NCBI GenBank assembly: GCA_947097375.1
Contig: CAMURE010000001.1
Coordinates: 1-34,345, forward strand
Source: an uncultured Candidatus Saccharibacteria bacterium
GTDB lineage: Bacteria; Patescibacteria; Saccharimonadia; Saccharimonadales; Nanosynbacteraceae
Direction of reading: 5' to 3'
Length of the DNA stretch: 34,345 nt
The translations under genes and the position numbers were made by a program. The notes beneath the pieces are model-generated. The model was not told the DNA's origin. It searched no databases and was given only the letters and a program-made list of their open reading frames with translations. Every line of letters starts with the position of its first letter. Positions within the stretch are counted from its first letter, which is position 1. This document shows positions 24,652 to 31,814 of the stretch, piece after piece.

Positions 24652-25286
24652 ATCAAAAAAAGATAATTATCTTGTCCGGGGTAGTACTCATCGCGCTTAT
24701 TACCGCCGGATTTATTGTACAATACATTCTTTCACACCACACGGTCACATTCAACTTCAAGCGCGATAACTTAAAAATCAGTATACGACAACAACTTGAT
24801 AATAATAAATACAGTAACACCGGTTCACTATCACAAAGTGGCTCGCTCAGTCTCGTTAATGGTGACTACATTATAGACATAGAATCAACTAACCCTCAAA
24901 AACCCATCAGTAAGGAAATTGTCAAGTTTTCTGTTCACAACACCAACGCCACAATTGATATAAATCCTCGACTTTCAGATGCGTATCTTAACAATATTCT
25001 AGAAAATAACCGAAAGGTCATCCATGAAATAATTAAGAGTAAATATAGCCTTGCTGGGTACGAGTTATCAAAGGAGCGAGTCATCGGTGACGGAGACTGG
25101 TATGCTGCAATATTTACACAGGGTTCAGTTAACCGCGAAAACGGTGATGAATATTTTATTGTAGCAAAACGAAGCGGAGATACCTGGTCGATAGTGACAG
25201 CCCCTAGATTGGTTGTCACCTCCCATGAGTATCCAGATATACCGCAAGATATTCTCGATCAAGTCAATAGATTGTACTATAACTAG
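24648..25286 (+). CDS. Single-helix exported-domain protein, last gene of the hydrolase operon
   Basis: 212 residues. An N-terminal helix (IIILSGVVLIALITAGFIVQYIL, about 5-27) precedes a beta-rich exported region with a serine-rich strand pair (SNTGSLSQSGSLSLVNGDYII) and a C-terminal domain with DWYAAIFTQG, DEYFIVAKRSGDTWSIV and LVVTSHEYPDIP. The latter resembles the 21655 product. No known family is recognised. It is coupled to the PEGA gene by an ATGA overlap. It stops one base before the convergent dnaN stop, and no terminator is visible between them. Confidence 0.73.
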   Translation: MNQKKIIILSGVVLIALITAGFIVQYILSHHTVTFNFKRDNLKISIRQQLDNNKYSNTGSLSQSGSLSLVNGDYIIDIESTNPQKPISKEIVKFSVHNTNATIDINPRLSDAYLNNILENNRKVIHEIIKSKYSLAGYELSKERVIGDGDWYAAIFTQGSVNRENGDEYFIVAKRSGDTWSIVTAPRLVVTSHEYPDIPQDILDQVNRLYYN

Positions 25287-25287
25287 C

Positions 25288-26388
25288 CTAGCGCTTCAAC
25301 GGCATAACAATATGCATGCAATCTGGCGTAGGGGTCTGCTCGCGGATGACGCATGGCGACAGTTTACCATTAAACGAGAAGGTGACAGTATCGCCATCAG
25401 TAGCGCCAAGTGACTCGATCAGATAGCGAGAATTAAGCGTAATTTCGCCGTCACTTGACACCTCGGCGCTGGCCTCAGAGGTGTTCTCACCAAGCTCCGA
25501 AGCGATTGAGTGGATCGAAAGTAGCGCCTGTTCATGGCTAGCCTTGAGAGTGATGCCACCACCCGATTCGCGCGCAAAGAGGCTGGCAACCTTGGTAATA
25601 CGCAGGAAATCAGTCTTCTTGATAACCACATCGGTCTCGGCGAGTTTAGGGATCAGTTGACGATAGTCAGGGAATTTACCGTCGATCAGCCGACTCACGA
25701 TCTCTAAATGATCCGTCCGAAATCCAACCTGCGTTTCATCAAAAAACAAACTCACATCACTCACCTCGGTGTCGAGACTACGTAGCACCTCCTGGAGCGT
25801 CGATGCTGGCACGATGGCTGTAATTTCACCATTAAACTTCATGAGCCGTTTTTCTGCCAATCGATAACCATCCGTTGCTGCTAGATATAACTCGCCATTA
25901 TGGGTGTGCCAATACACACCGGTTAGCACTGCCCGCGTAGTGTCACTAGATGTCGCGATAATCGTTTGCGAAACTGCCTTTTTTAACTCATCCGCGCTCA
26001 TATCCAGTCGCACTGCTGTCTCCTCGTCCACTGTCGGTAGTTCCGGAAACTCATCTGCTACGACGCCATTAATAACTGACGAAAACTTGTCTGCGGTTAG
26101 ATGTAAGTGCTCATCCTTGACCTCCAATTCAACCGTACCGCTCGGCAGACTGGCGACAAACTCGCTCACTAGTCGGGCCGGGATGGTTATCGAGCCGGAC
26201 TTCTCGACCTTGGCGCCAACATACTGGGTGGAGGCAATCTCTAGATTCGTTGCTGCCACAACCAGCCGGGAGCCGTCTGTTCGTAGCAAAATATTGTTAA
26301 GTATCGCCAGTTCGTTGCGGCTAGTAGCGATACGGCCAACACCGGCGAGGGCTTTGGCAAGGTTTTCTTGGGTGACAGTAAGCTTCAT
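25288..26388 (-). CDS. dnaN: DNA polymerase III beta subunit (sliding clamp)
   Basis: 366 residues, the normal clamp length. It forms the dimeric ring that tethers the replicative polymerase to DNA. Visible signatures are MKLTVTQENLAKALAGVGRI, NNILLRTDGSRLVVAATNLEI, the central-domain RAVLTGVYWHTHNGELYLAATDGYRLA, and the C-terminal PTPDCMHIVMPLKR, which shapes the partner-binding cleft. A -10 TATAAT (26395-26400, minus) ends 6 nt before the ATG, predicting its own leaderless transcript in spite of dnaA lying upstream on the same strand. Confidence 0.97.
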   Translation of the reverse strand: MKLTVTQENLAKALAGVGRIATSRNELAILNNILLRTDGSRLVVAATNLEIASTQYVGAKVEKSGSITIPARLVSEFVASLPSGTVELEVKDEHLHLTADKFSSVINGVVADEFPELPTVDEETAVRLDMSADELKKAVSQTIIATSSDTTRAVLTGVYWHTHNGELYLAATDGYRLAEKRLMKFNGEITAIVPASTLQEVLRSLDTEVSDVSLFFDETQVGFRTDHLEIVSRLIDGKFPDYRQLIPKLAETDVVIKKTDFLRITKVASLFARESGGGITLKASHEQALLSIHSIASELGENTSEASAEVSSDGEITLNSRYLIESLGATDGDTVTFSFNGKLSPCVIREQTPTPDCMHIVMPLKR

Positions 26389-26394
26389 ATTCCT

Positions 26395-26400
26395 ATTATA
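26395..26400 (-). promoter_or_regulatory. -10 element of dnaN (leaderless type)
   Basis: A perfect TATAAT on the minus strand, 6 nt before the dnaN ATG. There is no good -35 at 17 nt. Confidence 0.6.
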
Positions 26401-26443
26401 ATCCCTTTCTTGTTTTTATTCAGTAGTTAGTAATAATAGGCGC

Positions 26444-26610
26444 TGTGGAAACTGGGTAAAGATTGTGTTCAGACAGGGGTAGAAGTGATACTATACCAGT
26501 GGAAAAAGTAGTGGACTTGTTGGGTGTAGTGTCGTGGATAATATGCTGATTATCCACGTGATGTTGCATAGTCTGCTCAATAGCGATTGAATCGGTGGAT
26601 AGTTGCTCAC
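26444..26610. other. dnaA-dnaN intergenic region with DnaA-box-like sites (candidate origin part)
   Basis: The 260-bp gap between dnaA and dnaN holds an inverted pair of DnaA boxes, CGTGGATAA (26533-26541) and TTATCCACG (26550-26558), 8 nt apart. Weaker sites are TGTGGAAAC (26444), AGTGGAAAA (26499) and GGTGGATAG near 26595. Classical DnaA boxes are TTATCCACA; these differ by one base at the end. It could be an accessory or main oriC module. Confidence 0.55.
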
Positions 26611-26648
26611 AGATTTGTCGCTGGTTATACGCATGTTTTGCACAGGTT

Positions 26649-27995
26649 TTACGCATAGAGTTTATCTCGAATGTCATTAATTTGTTCGCGAACATTAACA
26701 CTGATGAGCATTTCCTTGCTAATTTTATCGACCGAATGAATGGCGGTGGTATGATCTTTGCGACCAAGTTCCTGGGCAATTTTCGGAAAACTCATCTTGA
26801 GCTCGCTGCGCAGCAGGTACATAGCAATTTGACGTGGCTGCATGATGTATTTGTCGCGCTTTGGCGAACATACGTCTCTCACCTCAACGCCAAAGTGGCG
26901 AGCAGTTTTGTCGATAATTTGCTTGGCGGTGATGTGTTGTGGGCGAGAACGCTTGATATTACCGAGCAGCCCCTCGGCGGTTTCGGCATCGGGCGTGATA
27001 TTCTGCATCTCGGCGTAGGCGAGTAGTTGGTTGAGCGCCCCCTCAAGCTCACGGATATTGGTCTTGAAATTGGTGGCGAGATATTCGACAACATCGGCGG
27101 ATAGCTCCGTATCGCTCAGGCTGGCCTTGGCGGTAATGATAGCGCAGCGAGTTTCATAATCAGGCATCTGCACGTCAATCGTCATGCCCCATTCAAAGCG
27201 ACTGCGCAGGCGGTCGGTCAGGGTAGGGATACTTTTGGGCGGCTTGTCAGAGCTGATGATGATCTGCTTGTCGTTTTGGTGTAGGTCGTTAAAGGTGTGA
27301 AAGAACTCGTCCTGAGTTTTTTCCTTGTTGGCGATAAACTGCATATCGTCAACAATCAAAACATCGACGTTACGATATTTGTCGGAAAACCCCTTTTTCT
27401 TGAAGCGGATTGAGTCGAGGAATTCACTCACGAAGGTCTCGGTGGTGGTATATAATACACGGGCGGAGGGTTGGCGCTTGATAATCTCATTGCCAACAGC
27501 CTGCATCAGATGGGTTTTACCAAGTCCCGATCCACCGTATAGATAGAGCGGGTTGTATTTGGTGCCGGGATTGGCGGCGATCGCTTGACAGGCAGCATGC
27601 GCCAGGTCATTACTTGAGCCAACGATAAAGTTATCAAAGGTGTAGCGTGGGTTGAGGTTGGTTGCTGATTTTTTAGCTTGTTTGATGATCGGTTGGGATG
27701 TGGCCGTTAAACTTGGTTCGTCGCGGCTCAGGCGCTGCTTTCGGGTGGCTGTTTTTTTGGGGCGAAAATGAATTGTCGATACCATAAGGCCATTTCGCTT
27801 CAAGCCATCAGCGATGCGTTGGTAATAGCGTTTTTCTAGCTGTGTCAGCACGAACGGGTTAGGTGACAGAACAGCCACCTCATCATCAGAAATAATATCA
27901 AGCTCGGTCGACTTAAACCAGGTCGAAAATGATGATGGTGGAATTGAAACTTCAATTTCACCCAGCACCCCCTGCCAAATAGCCTGACTATTCAC
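26649..27995 (-). CDS. dnaA: Chromosomal replication initiator DnaA
   Basis: 448 residues. It binds DnaA boxes and opens the origin. Domain I is N-terminal (IWQGVLGEIEVSIPPSSFSTWF), followed by a short basic linker. The AAA+ domain has Walker A LYGGSGLGKTHLMQAV and Walker B VDVLIVDDMQFI. The C-terminal helix-turn-helix domain contains the DnaA signature ELGRKDHTTAIHSVDKI with upstream KRDKYIMQPRQIAMYLLR. The start is GTG at 27995, preceded by a G-rich SD-like stretch (GAGGGGGAAGG). The promoter candidate TATAGT with a TGC extension (28031-28036, minus) leaves a leader of about 29 nt, and its -35 overlaps a DnaA-like box. Confidence 0.97.
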   Translation of the reverse strand: MNSQAIWQGVLGEIEVSIPPSSFSTWFKSTELDIISDDEVAVLSPNPFVLTQLEKRYYQRIADGLKRNGLMVSTIHFRPKKTATRKQRLSRDEPSLTATSQPIIKQAKKSATNLNPRYTFDNFIVGSSNDLAHAACQAIAANPGTKYNPLYLYGGSGLGKTHLMQAVGNEIIKRQPSARVLYTTTETFVSEFLDSIRFKKKGFSDKYRNVDVLIVDDMQFIANKEKTQDEFFHTFNDLHQNDKQIIISSDKPPKSIPTLTDRLRSRFEWGMTIDVQMPDYETRCAIITAKASLSDTELSADVVEYLATNFKTNIRELEGALNQLLAYAEMQNITPDAETAEGLLGNIKRSRPQHITAKQIIDKTARHFGVEVRDVCSPKRDKYIMQPRQIAMYLLRSELKMSFPKIAQELGRKDHTTAIHSVDKISKEMLISVNVREQINDIRDKLYA

Positions 27996-28030
27996 AATAC
28001 CTTCCCCCTCGGAACTACGTTGATGACTTT

Positions 28031-28060
28031 ACTATAGCAAAAAATGAGACTTTTCCACAA
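28031..28060 (-). promoter_or_regulatory. dnaA: dnaA promoter overlapped by a DnaA-like box
   Basis: Minus strand: TTGTGG (28055-28060), an 18-nt spacer and TATAGT (28031-28036) with a TGC extension. TTTTCCACA (28051-28059 on plus) covers the -35, so DnaA binding there would repress its own gene. Confidence 0.5.
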
Positions 28061-28174
28061 GCACAGGCGCCATCATGAAATTTGTAGCCCCTCGAGGTGA
28101 TTTTTCCACAGCGATGAGCCACCCCTGATAAATATGTGGAAAAAGTAGTTGAAACAGTGGAAAGCTTATCCATG
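28051..28174. other. rpmH-dnaA intergenic region with DnaA-like box cluster (candidate oriC)
   Basis: This 220-bp divergent gap (27996-28215) contains TTTTCCACA at 28051-28059 and 28102-28110, its complement TGTGGAAAA at 28135-28143, and TTATCCATG at 28166-28174. Genes run away from it on both sides (dnaA/dnaN left, rpmH/rnpA/yidC right), the usual bacterial origin arrangement. No long AT-only unwinding tract is seen. Confidence 0.55.
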
Positions 28175-28176
28175 GC

Positions 28177-28205
28177 TTGCAAAAAATGTCAAAAAAGGCT
28201 ACACT
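28177..28205 (+). promoter_or_regulatory. Promoter of rpmH
   Basis: -35 TTGCAA (28177-28182), a 17-nt spacer and -10 TACACT (28200-28205) end 10 nt before the ATG at 28216. The leader would be only about 3-4 nt. Confidence 0.65.
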
Positions 28206-28215
28206 AAATGACGAT

Positions 28216-28353
28216 ATGCCAAAGCGAACATTTCAACCACACAAGCGACATCGCGCCAAGACGCACGGTTTTCGAGCTCGTGTTTCGACCAAGGCTGGTC
28301 GCGCTGTTTTAAAGCGCCGTCGCCTCAAGGGTCGCGCCAAGATCGCTATCTAA
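28216..28353 (+). CDS. rpmH: 50S ribosomal protein bL34
   Basis: 45 codons encoding a very basic peptide beginning [20 protein letters not shown] and ending [14 protein letters not shown]. The pattern [16 protein letters not shown] is diagnostic for bL34. It is the conserved first gene on the rpmH-rnpA-yidC-jag side of the origin. The terminator at 28362 follows its stop by 8 bases, so it is largely transcribed alone. Confidence 0.97.
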   Translation: MPKRTFQPHKRHRAKTHGFRARVSTKAGRAVLKRRRLKGRAKIAI

Positions 28354-28361
28354 CTGTAAAC

Positions 28362-28390
28362 TCCCGCCTCGCCTAATAGGGCGGGATTTT
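28362..28390 (+). terminator. Terminator after rpmH, abutting the rnpA promoter
   Basis: TCCCGCC (28362-28368) pairs with GGCGGGA (28380-28386), followed by TTTT. The rnpA extended -10 starts immediately after, at 28390. Confidence 0.75.
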
Positions 28391-28398
28391 GCTATACT
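28390..28398 (+). promoter_or_regulatory. Extended -10 of rnpA (leaderless type)
   Basis: TGC-TATACT ends 6 nt before the ATG at 28405 and directly follows the rpmH terminator T-run. There is no -35 match, since that position is the terminator stem. Confidence 0.6.
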
Positions 28399-28404
28399 GG
28401 ACCT

Positions 28405-28752
28405 ATGTTACGTCATGTCAACCGATTTCATGGTCACGGTAGTTTGCGCTATGTCTATACACGTGGGCGAGCAATTCGCTCGTCACAACTCACCATGAAA
28501 TATATCGCCAATCCACGCCGCCGCCATGGTCGGTTTTCGGTAGTGATTAGTAAAAAAGTGCTCAAGTCTGCCGTTAAGCGCAATCGTGTTCGCCGCCGAA
28601 TTTATGAAATTATCCGACTCGAGTTGCCGCATATTCGGGGTGGGTTTGATGTTGTTATTATGGTGTTTTCCTCGGAGGTGCTACTGATGCCGCATGGCGA
28701 CCTGAAGACGACAGTAAAGCAACTCTTTTCACAGGCGGGGCTATATAAATAG
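28405..28752 (+). CDS. rnpA: Ribonuclease P protein component
   Basis: 115 residues, the usual length. It is the basic subunit that helps RNase P RNA remove 5' leaders from tRNA precursors. The family signature is KRNRVRRRIYEIIR (about residues 56-69), preceded by GRFSVVISKKVLKSAV. It lies between rpmH and yidC as in most bacteria. The ATG at 28405 follows an extended -10 by 6 nt. Confidence 0.96.
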   Translation: MLRHVNRFHGHGSLRYVYTRGRAIRSSQLTMKYIANPRRRHGRFSVVISKKVLKSAVKRNRVRRRIYEIIRLELPHIRGGFDVVIMVFSSEVLLMPHGDLKTTVKQLFSQAGLYK

Positions 28753-28761
28753 CGCTACCTC

Positions 28762-28770
28762 TGGTATAAT
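28762..28770 (+). promoter_or_regulatory. Extended -10 of yidC (leaderless type)
   Basis: TGG-TATAAT ends 6 nt before the ATG at 28777, within the 24-nt gap after rnpA. No -35 match. Confidence 0.6.
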
Positions 28771-28776
28771 GGGCGT

Positions 28777-29727
28777 ATGAATATATTTGATATGGTTATT
28801 GTGCAGCCAATTTTTAATTTGCTGATGGCAATTTATGCGCTAATTCCAGGCGGTGATTTTGGGGTTAGTGTTGTACTATTTACAATAATTGTGCGGCTAC
28901 TGCTGTGGCCATTGGTTAAGAAGCAGCTCCACCAGGCTAAAGCGATGCGCAAGATACAGCCTGAGCTTGCCAAGCTAAACAAAAAATACAAGAACAACCC
29001 ACAGATGCGGGCGATGGCGATGATGGATGTGTATAAAAAACACAATATCAAGCCAATGAGCTCTATTTTGGTCCTCCTCATTCAGCTGCCAGTACTAATC
29101 GCAATTTACCGCGTGGTGCAGATATTTGTGATGCAGCGATCGGAGCTCGCCAAGTATACCTACGATCTCATGGAGCAGTGGGAGCCGGTCAGGCACTTGA
29201 TCGCTCATCCGGATCATTTCAATCAAAACTTCCTGGGATTGATGGACCTGACAAAGCAGGCGCTGTCATCAAATGGTGCATCAATTGGACTGCTCGTCCT
29301 TGCCTTGGTGGCGGCCGTCTTGCAATATTTATTATCAAAGCAGATGTCGCCAAGCTCCGATAGTAAAAAGCGACTACGTGATGTATTGATGGAGGCGGGT
29401 GATGGCAAAAATGCTGATCAAACCGAGGTTAATGCCATTGTTACGCGCAAAATGATGAAGGTTATGCCAGTGTTTATGTTCCTTATTATGATTAGTCTAC
29501 CAGGAGCGCTGGCACTCTATATGGCAACTTCAAATATCGCCGCCTATATTCAAAATGCTATTATCCTTAAGCAAGACGGTACAGAGATGCAGCAGATTGC
29601 CGATGAGAAGCGATCATCAAAATCCACGAGTAAGTCTAACGCATCGGCAAAAAGGCCAAAGGCCGCTTCTCAGCGAGCAGCTACAGCGACGGAAGCAAAT
29701 ATCACGCGGATAAAAGCGAAGGATTAA
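28777..29727 (+). CDS. yidC: Membrane protein insertase YidC/Oxa1 family
   Basis: 316 residues. It inserts and folds inner-membrane proteins. A short N-terminus replaces the large periplasmic domain of proteobacterial YidC, as in Gram-positive forms. The first core helix holds the groove arginine (LFTIIVRLLLWPLVKKQL), then a cytoplasmic hairpin (AKAMRKIQPELAKLNKKYKNN), further helices (SSILVLLIQLPVLIAIYRVV, LLVLALVAAVLQYLL, VMPVFMFLIMISLPGALALY) and a basic tail (about 280-316) that could bind the ribosome. There is no lipobox Cys. It is followed by jag after 9 nt. It would be needed to insert the many pilins and VirB6-like proteins of this window. Confidence 0.95.
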   Translation: MNIFDMVIVQPIFNLLMAIYALIPGGDFGVSVVLFTIIVRLLLWPLVKKQLHQAKAMRKIQPELAKLNKKYKNNPQMRAMAMMDVYKKHNIKPMSSILVLLIQLPVLIAIYRVVQIFVMQRSELAKYTYDLMEQWEPVRHLIAHPDHFNQNFLGLMDLTKQALSSNGASIGLLVLALVAAVLQYLLSKQMSPSSDSKKRLRDVLMEAGDGKNADQTEVNAIVTRKMMKVMPVFMFLIMISLPGALALYMATSNIAAYIQNAIILKQDGTEMQQIADEKRSSKSTSKSNASAKRPKAASQRAATATEANITRIKAKD

Positions 29728-29736
29728 GGAGGCTAT

Positions 29737-30198
29737 ATGGATCAAATCGCGACCATTGAATTTGTCAAGAAATATCTGGAGGACTTTCTGGCGTTCTTTG
29801 ATCTCAATTTAGATGTTGATGTCAGCGTCGAAGATGATGTTATCAAGGCCGTTGTACCGTCAAGTGAGCGCAATAGTCTACTCATTGGGCGGAATGCCGA
29901 GACGCTAAGGAGTTTACAGACGGTAGTGTCGGCAATTTTACGCAATCGTCAAGCGGCACTAGTTCGAGTGAATATTGATATTGCTGATTATAAAAAGCAA
30001 CACGCCGAAAAGATCGCTGACAAGGCGCGCGGCTGGATCGAAGAGGTGCGGCGGACTGGTGAAACGAAAATTATTGAATTGAATTCGGCTGATCGCTGGG
30101 TAGTGCACCATGTGGCGAATGACTATAGCGATATTGAGACGCACTCTGAGGGCGAGGGCCGTGCACGGCACTTGGTGATCTCGCAGAAGAGCTCTTAA
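29737..30198 (+). CDS. jag: KH/R3H RNA-binding protein Jag (KhpB)
   Basis: 153 residues. The KH-like domain (about 45-75) has SLLIGRNAETLRSLQTVVSAIL. The R3H-type C-terminus (about 115-150) has LNSADRWVVHHVANDYSDIETHSEGEGRARHLVI. KhpB family proteins bind RNA and influence cell wall growth in Gram-positive bacteria. AAGGAGG 5 nt before the ATG is an excellent SD, in contrast to the leaderless yidC just upstream. The last 4 bases overlap the convergent gtrA-like gene. Confidence 0.9.
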   Translation: MDQIATIEFVKKYLEDFLAFFDLNLDVDVSVEDDVIKAVVPSSERNSLLIGRNAETLRSLQTVVSAILRNRQAALVRVNIDIADYKKQHAEKIADKARGWIEEVRRTGETKIIELNSADRWVVHHVANDYSDIETHSEGEGRARHLVISQKSS

Positions 30199-30620
30199 TC
30201 TTTGAAGACAACGTTGGTGTAGAGCAGGTAGTTCCAAATGAGACTGGCGACAGTAGCGATAAGCTTGCTGATAAACAGCGCTGCTGGCTGACTAAGATTG
30301 AAGCTGATGAAAATTGGTGCAAGTAGCGCAATAATGATAGTTTGAATCACCCAAAGGCCAAACAGGGTGACGAGGGTAAAAAGTAGTAGCTGACGACGAA
30401 CATTGCCAGTGCGTGAGCGAAAGGTGAACGATCGATTAGCAACAAAGCTAAAGCTAAAGGCGATGGTGGTTGAGATGATGTTAGCTAATTCTTTTGGTGT
30501 GCTAATAAGCCAAGTTAGCATAAACAATATACCAAAATCAATGGCAGTATTAATGGTGCCGATGAGGAGGTAGCGAAGTTTGGTGGCATGGGTGGCAATG
30601 TAATGTTTGAGACGAATCAT
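30195..30620 (-). CDS. GtrA-like membrane protein
   Basis: 141 residues with four hydrophobic helices (LRYLLIGTINTAIDFGILFML, IISTTIAFSFSFVANRSFTF, LFTLVTLFGLWVIQTIIIALL, AALFISKLIATVASLIWNYLL). The motif NRSFTFRS after the second helix is typical of GtrA. GtrA proteins take part in moving or presenting lipid-linked sugars during polysaccharide or teichoic acid synthesis. It is the last gene of the minus-strand glycan group, after the two glycosyltransferases. A -10 TATACT (30628-30633, minus) ends 7 nt before the ATG. Confidence 0.9.
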   Translation of the reverse strand: MIRLKHYIATHATKLRYLLIGTINTAIDFGILFMLTWLISTPKELANIISTTIAFSFSFVANRSFTFRSRTGNVRRQLLLFTLVTLFGLWVIQTIIIALLAPIFISFNLSQPAALFISKLIATVASLIWNYLLYTNVVFKD

Positions 30621-30627
30621 AACGATA

Positions 30628-30633
30628 AGTATA
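30628..30633 (-). promoter_or_regulatory. -10 element of the gtrA-like gene (leaderless type)
   Basis: TATACT on the minus strand, 7 nt before the ATG and within the 15-nt gap after the upstream glycosyltransferase stop. Confidence 0.5.
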
Positions 30634-30635
30634 CC

Positions 30636-31802
30636 TCATAAACTCTGATTAGTGTGGTGTTTTTTAGTAGCAACAGCTTCACTAAAAGCGCCGACAAGGC
30701 GATTAATGTTATCTTGCCAGGAAATGGTATTAAGATGGGCTTGGGCGGTAGCTCTCATATCGAGGCGTGCTTTTTGTGGGTCGGCGATAATGGAGAGCAT
30801 TTTTTTCATGAAATCATCGGGATTTTTGGGCTGAGCGTAGAGAACCGCATCTCCACCGGCCTCGCGGAGCACGGGAATGTCGGAGGCGACAACCGGTGTA
30901 CCGCTGGTTAATGCCTCGACAATCGGCATACCAAACCCCTCGTAAATGGAGCTCATGCAAAAAAGGTCTGCTTGCTGATAAAATGCAGGCACGTCTTCTT
31001 GGGGGATGTATCCTGGACGAATGACGTGTTCACCTGCAGCCTGAGCTTCAGCGATAGCGCGTTCGGTGGCCTCGGTTTTCCAGCCCTTGCCACCAGCCAA
31101 CACCAGTGAATACTGCTTGCGGACTTTTTTCGGTAGAGCACGAAAGGCGGTGATCATCGTTGGCAAATCTTTACGTGGCTCGAGATTGCCGATTGAAAAG
31201 ATATACCGCTTGGTTGGTAAGTTGTACTTAGTGGCGACGTCAACAGTACCCGGCTGGGAATAAATTGGGTCAGCTGGTATTGGCGTGACGATAATTTTCG
31301 AAGCTGGCACGTCGTATTCGGTGATAATCTCCGCCTTGACCGACTCCGAGACGGTAATGATGAGGTCTGCTGTTCGGGCTGCATGAGCGACGCGGCGGCG
31401 TAAATGGGCTAGGTTACGCTGTTCGATCGTCTCAGGAAAATAGAGATAACCGAGGTCATGAATAACGACGGCAGTAATAGTTGCTTTACTGGTTGTCCAG
31501 CGGTCGAAATTCGGAAAAATCGCTACATCAACAGGCGAAGATAGCAGGTCGTACGGTAGTGGTAAGCCGTAGCTTTGGAGTTTAGCAAATAGGCGCTGCG
31601 GCATGAGCGTGTGTTTTTCATGCTTGATTGAGCTGTCTAGAATAGGGTCCCGATGCTTGCTCAAAAAATTAAAATAAAACGCCGAAACTTCAGTTCCTGG
31701 CGGTGAATAGCGAGCGAGACTATTGGTCAACATACGGGTATAATGACCAACCCCGGATATATTGGGGGCAGTGAGGGCAGCGGTTTCAATACGAATCTTC
31801 AT
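30636..31802 (-). CDS. GT4-family glycosyltransferase (1)
   Basis: 388 residues from the ATG at 31802. It has a GT-B fold with two Rossmann domains: the N-terminal half with SGVGHYTRML, VIHDLGYLYFPE and ADLIITVSESVKAEI; the C-terminal half with YIFSIGNLEPRKDLPTMI, LVLAGGKGWKTE, and the nucleotide-sugar motif E-x7-E in YEGFGMPIVEAL. It retains sugar anomeric configuration and probably acts on a lipid-linked glycan at the cytoplasmic face. Sugar specificity is not readable. The start is chosen because TATAAT (31809-31814) ends 6 nt upstream; a longer frame to 31868 would overlap the other glycosyltransferase. Confidence 0.9.
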   Translation of the reverse strand: MKIRIETAALTAPNISGVGHYTRMLTNSLARYSPPGTEVSAFYFNFLSKHRDPILDSSIKHEKHTLMPQRLFAKLQSYGLPLPYDLLSSPVDVAIFPNFDRWTTSKATITAVVIHDLGYLYFPETIEQRNLAHLRRRVAHAARTADLIITVSESVKAEIITEYDVPASKIIVTPIPADPIYSQPGTVDVATKYNLPTKRYIFSIGNLEPRKDLPTMITAFRALPKKVRKQYSLVLAGGKGWKTEATERAIAEAQAAGEHVIRPGYIPQEDVPAFYQQADLFCMSSIYEGFGMPIVEALTSGTPVVASDIPVLREAGGDAVLYAQPKNPDDFMKKMLSIIADPQKARLDMRATAQAHLNTISWQDNINRLVGAFSEAVATKKHHTNQSL

Positions 31803-31808
31803 AGGTAT

Positions 31809-31814
31809 ATTATA
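31809..31814 (-). promoter_or_regulatory. -10 element of glycosyltransferase 1, embedded in the upstream stop codon
   Basis: TATAAT on the minus strand contains the TAA stop of the upstream glycosyltransferase and ends 6 nt before the next ATG. Confidence 0.55.

Noticed and set aside
26389..26648. Possible small gene in the dnaA-dnaN gap
   Set aside because: The frames there are short and lack start signals, and the region is explained by DnaA-box-like sites and the dnaN promoter.
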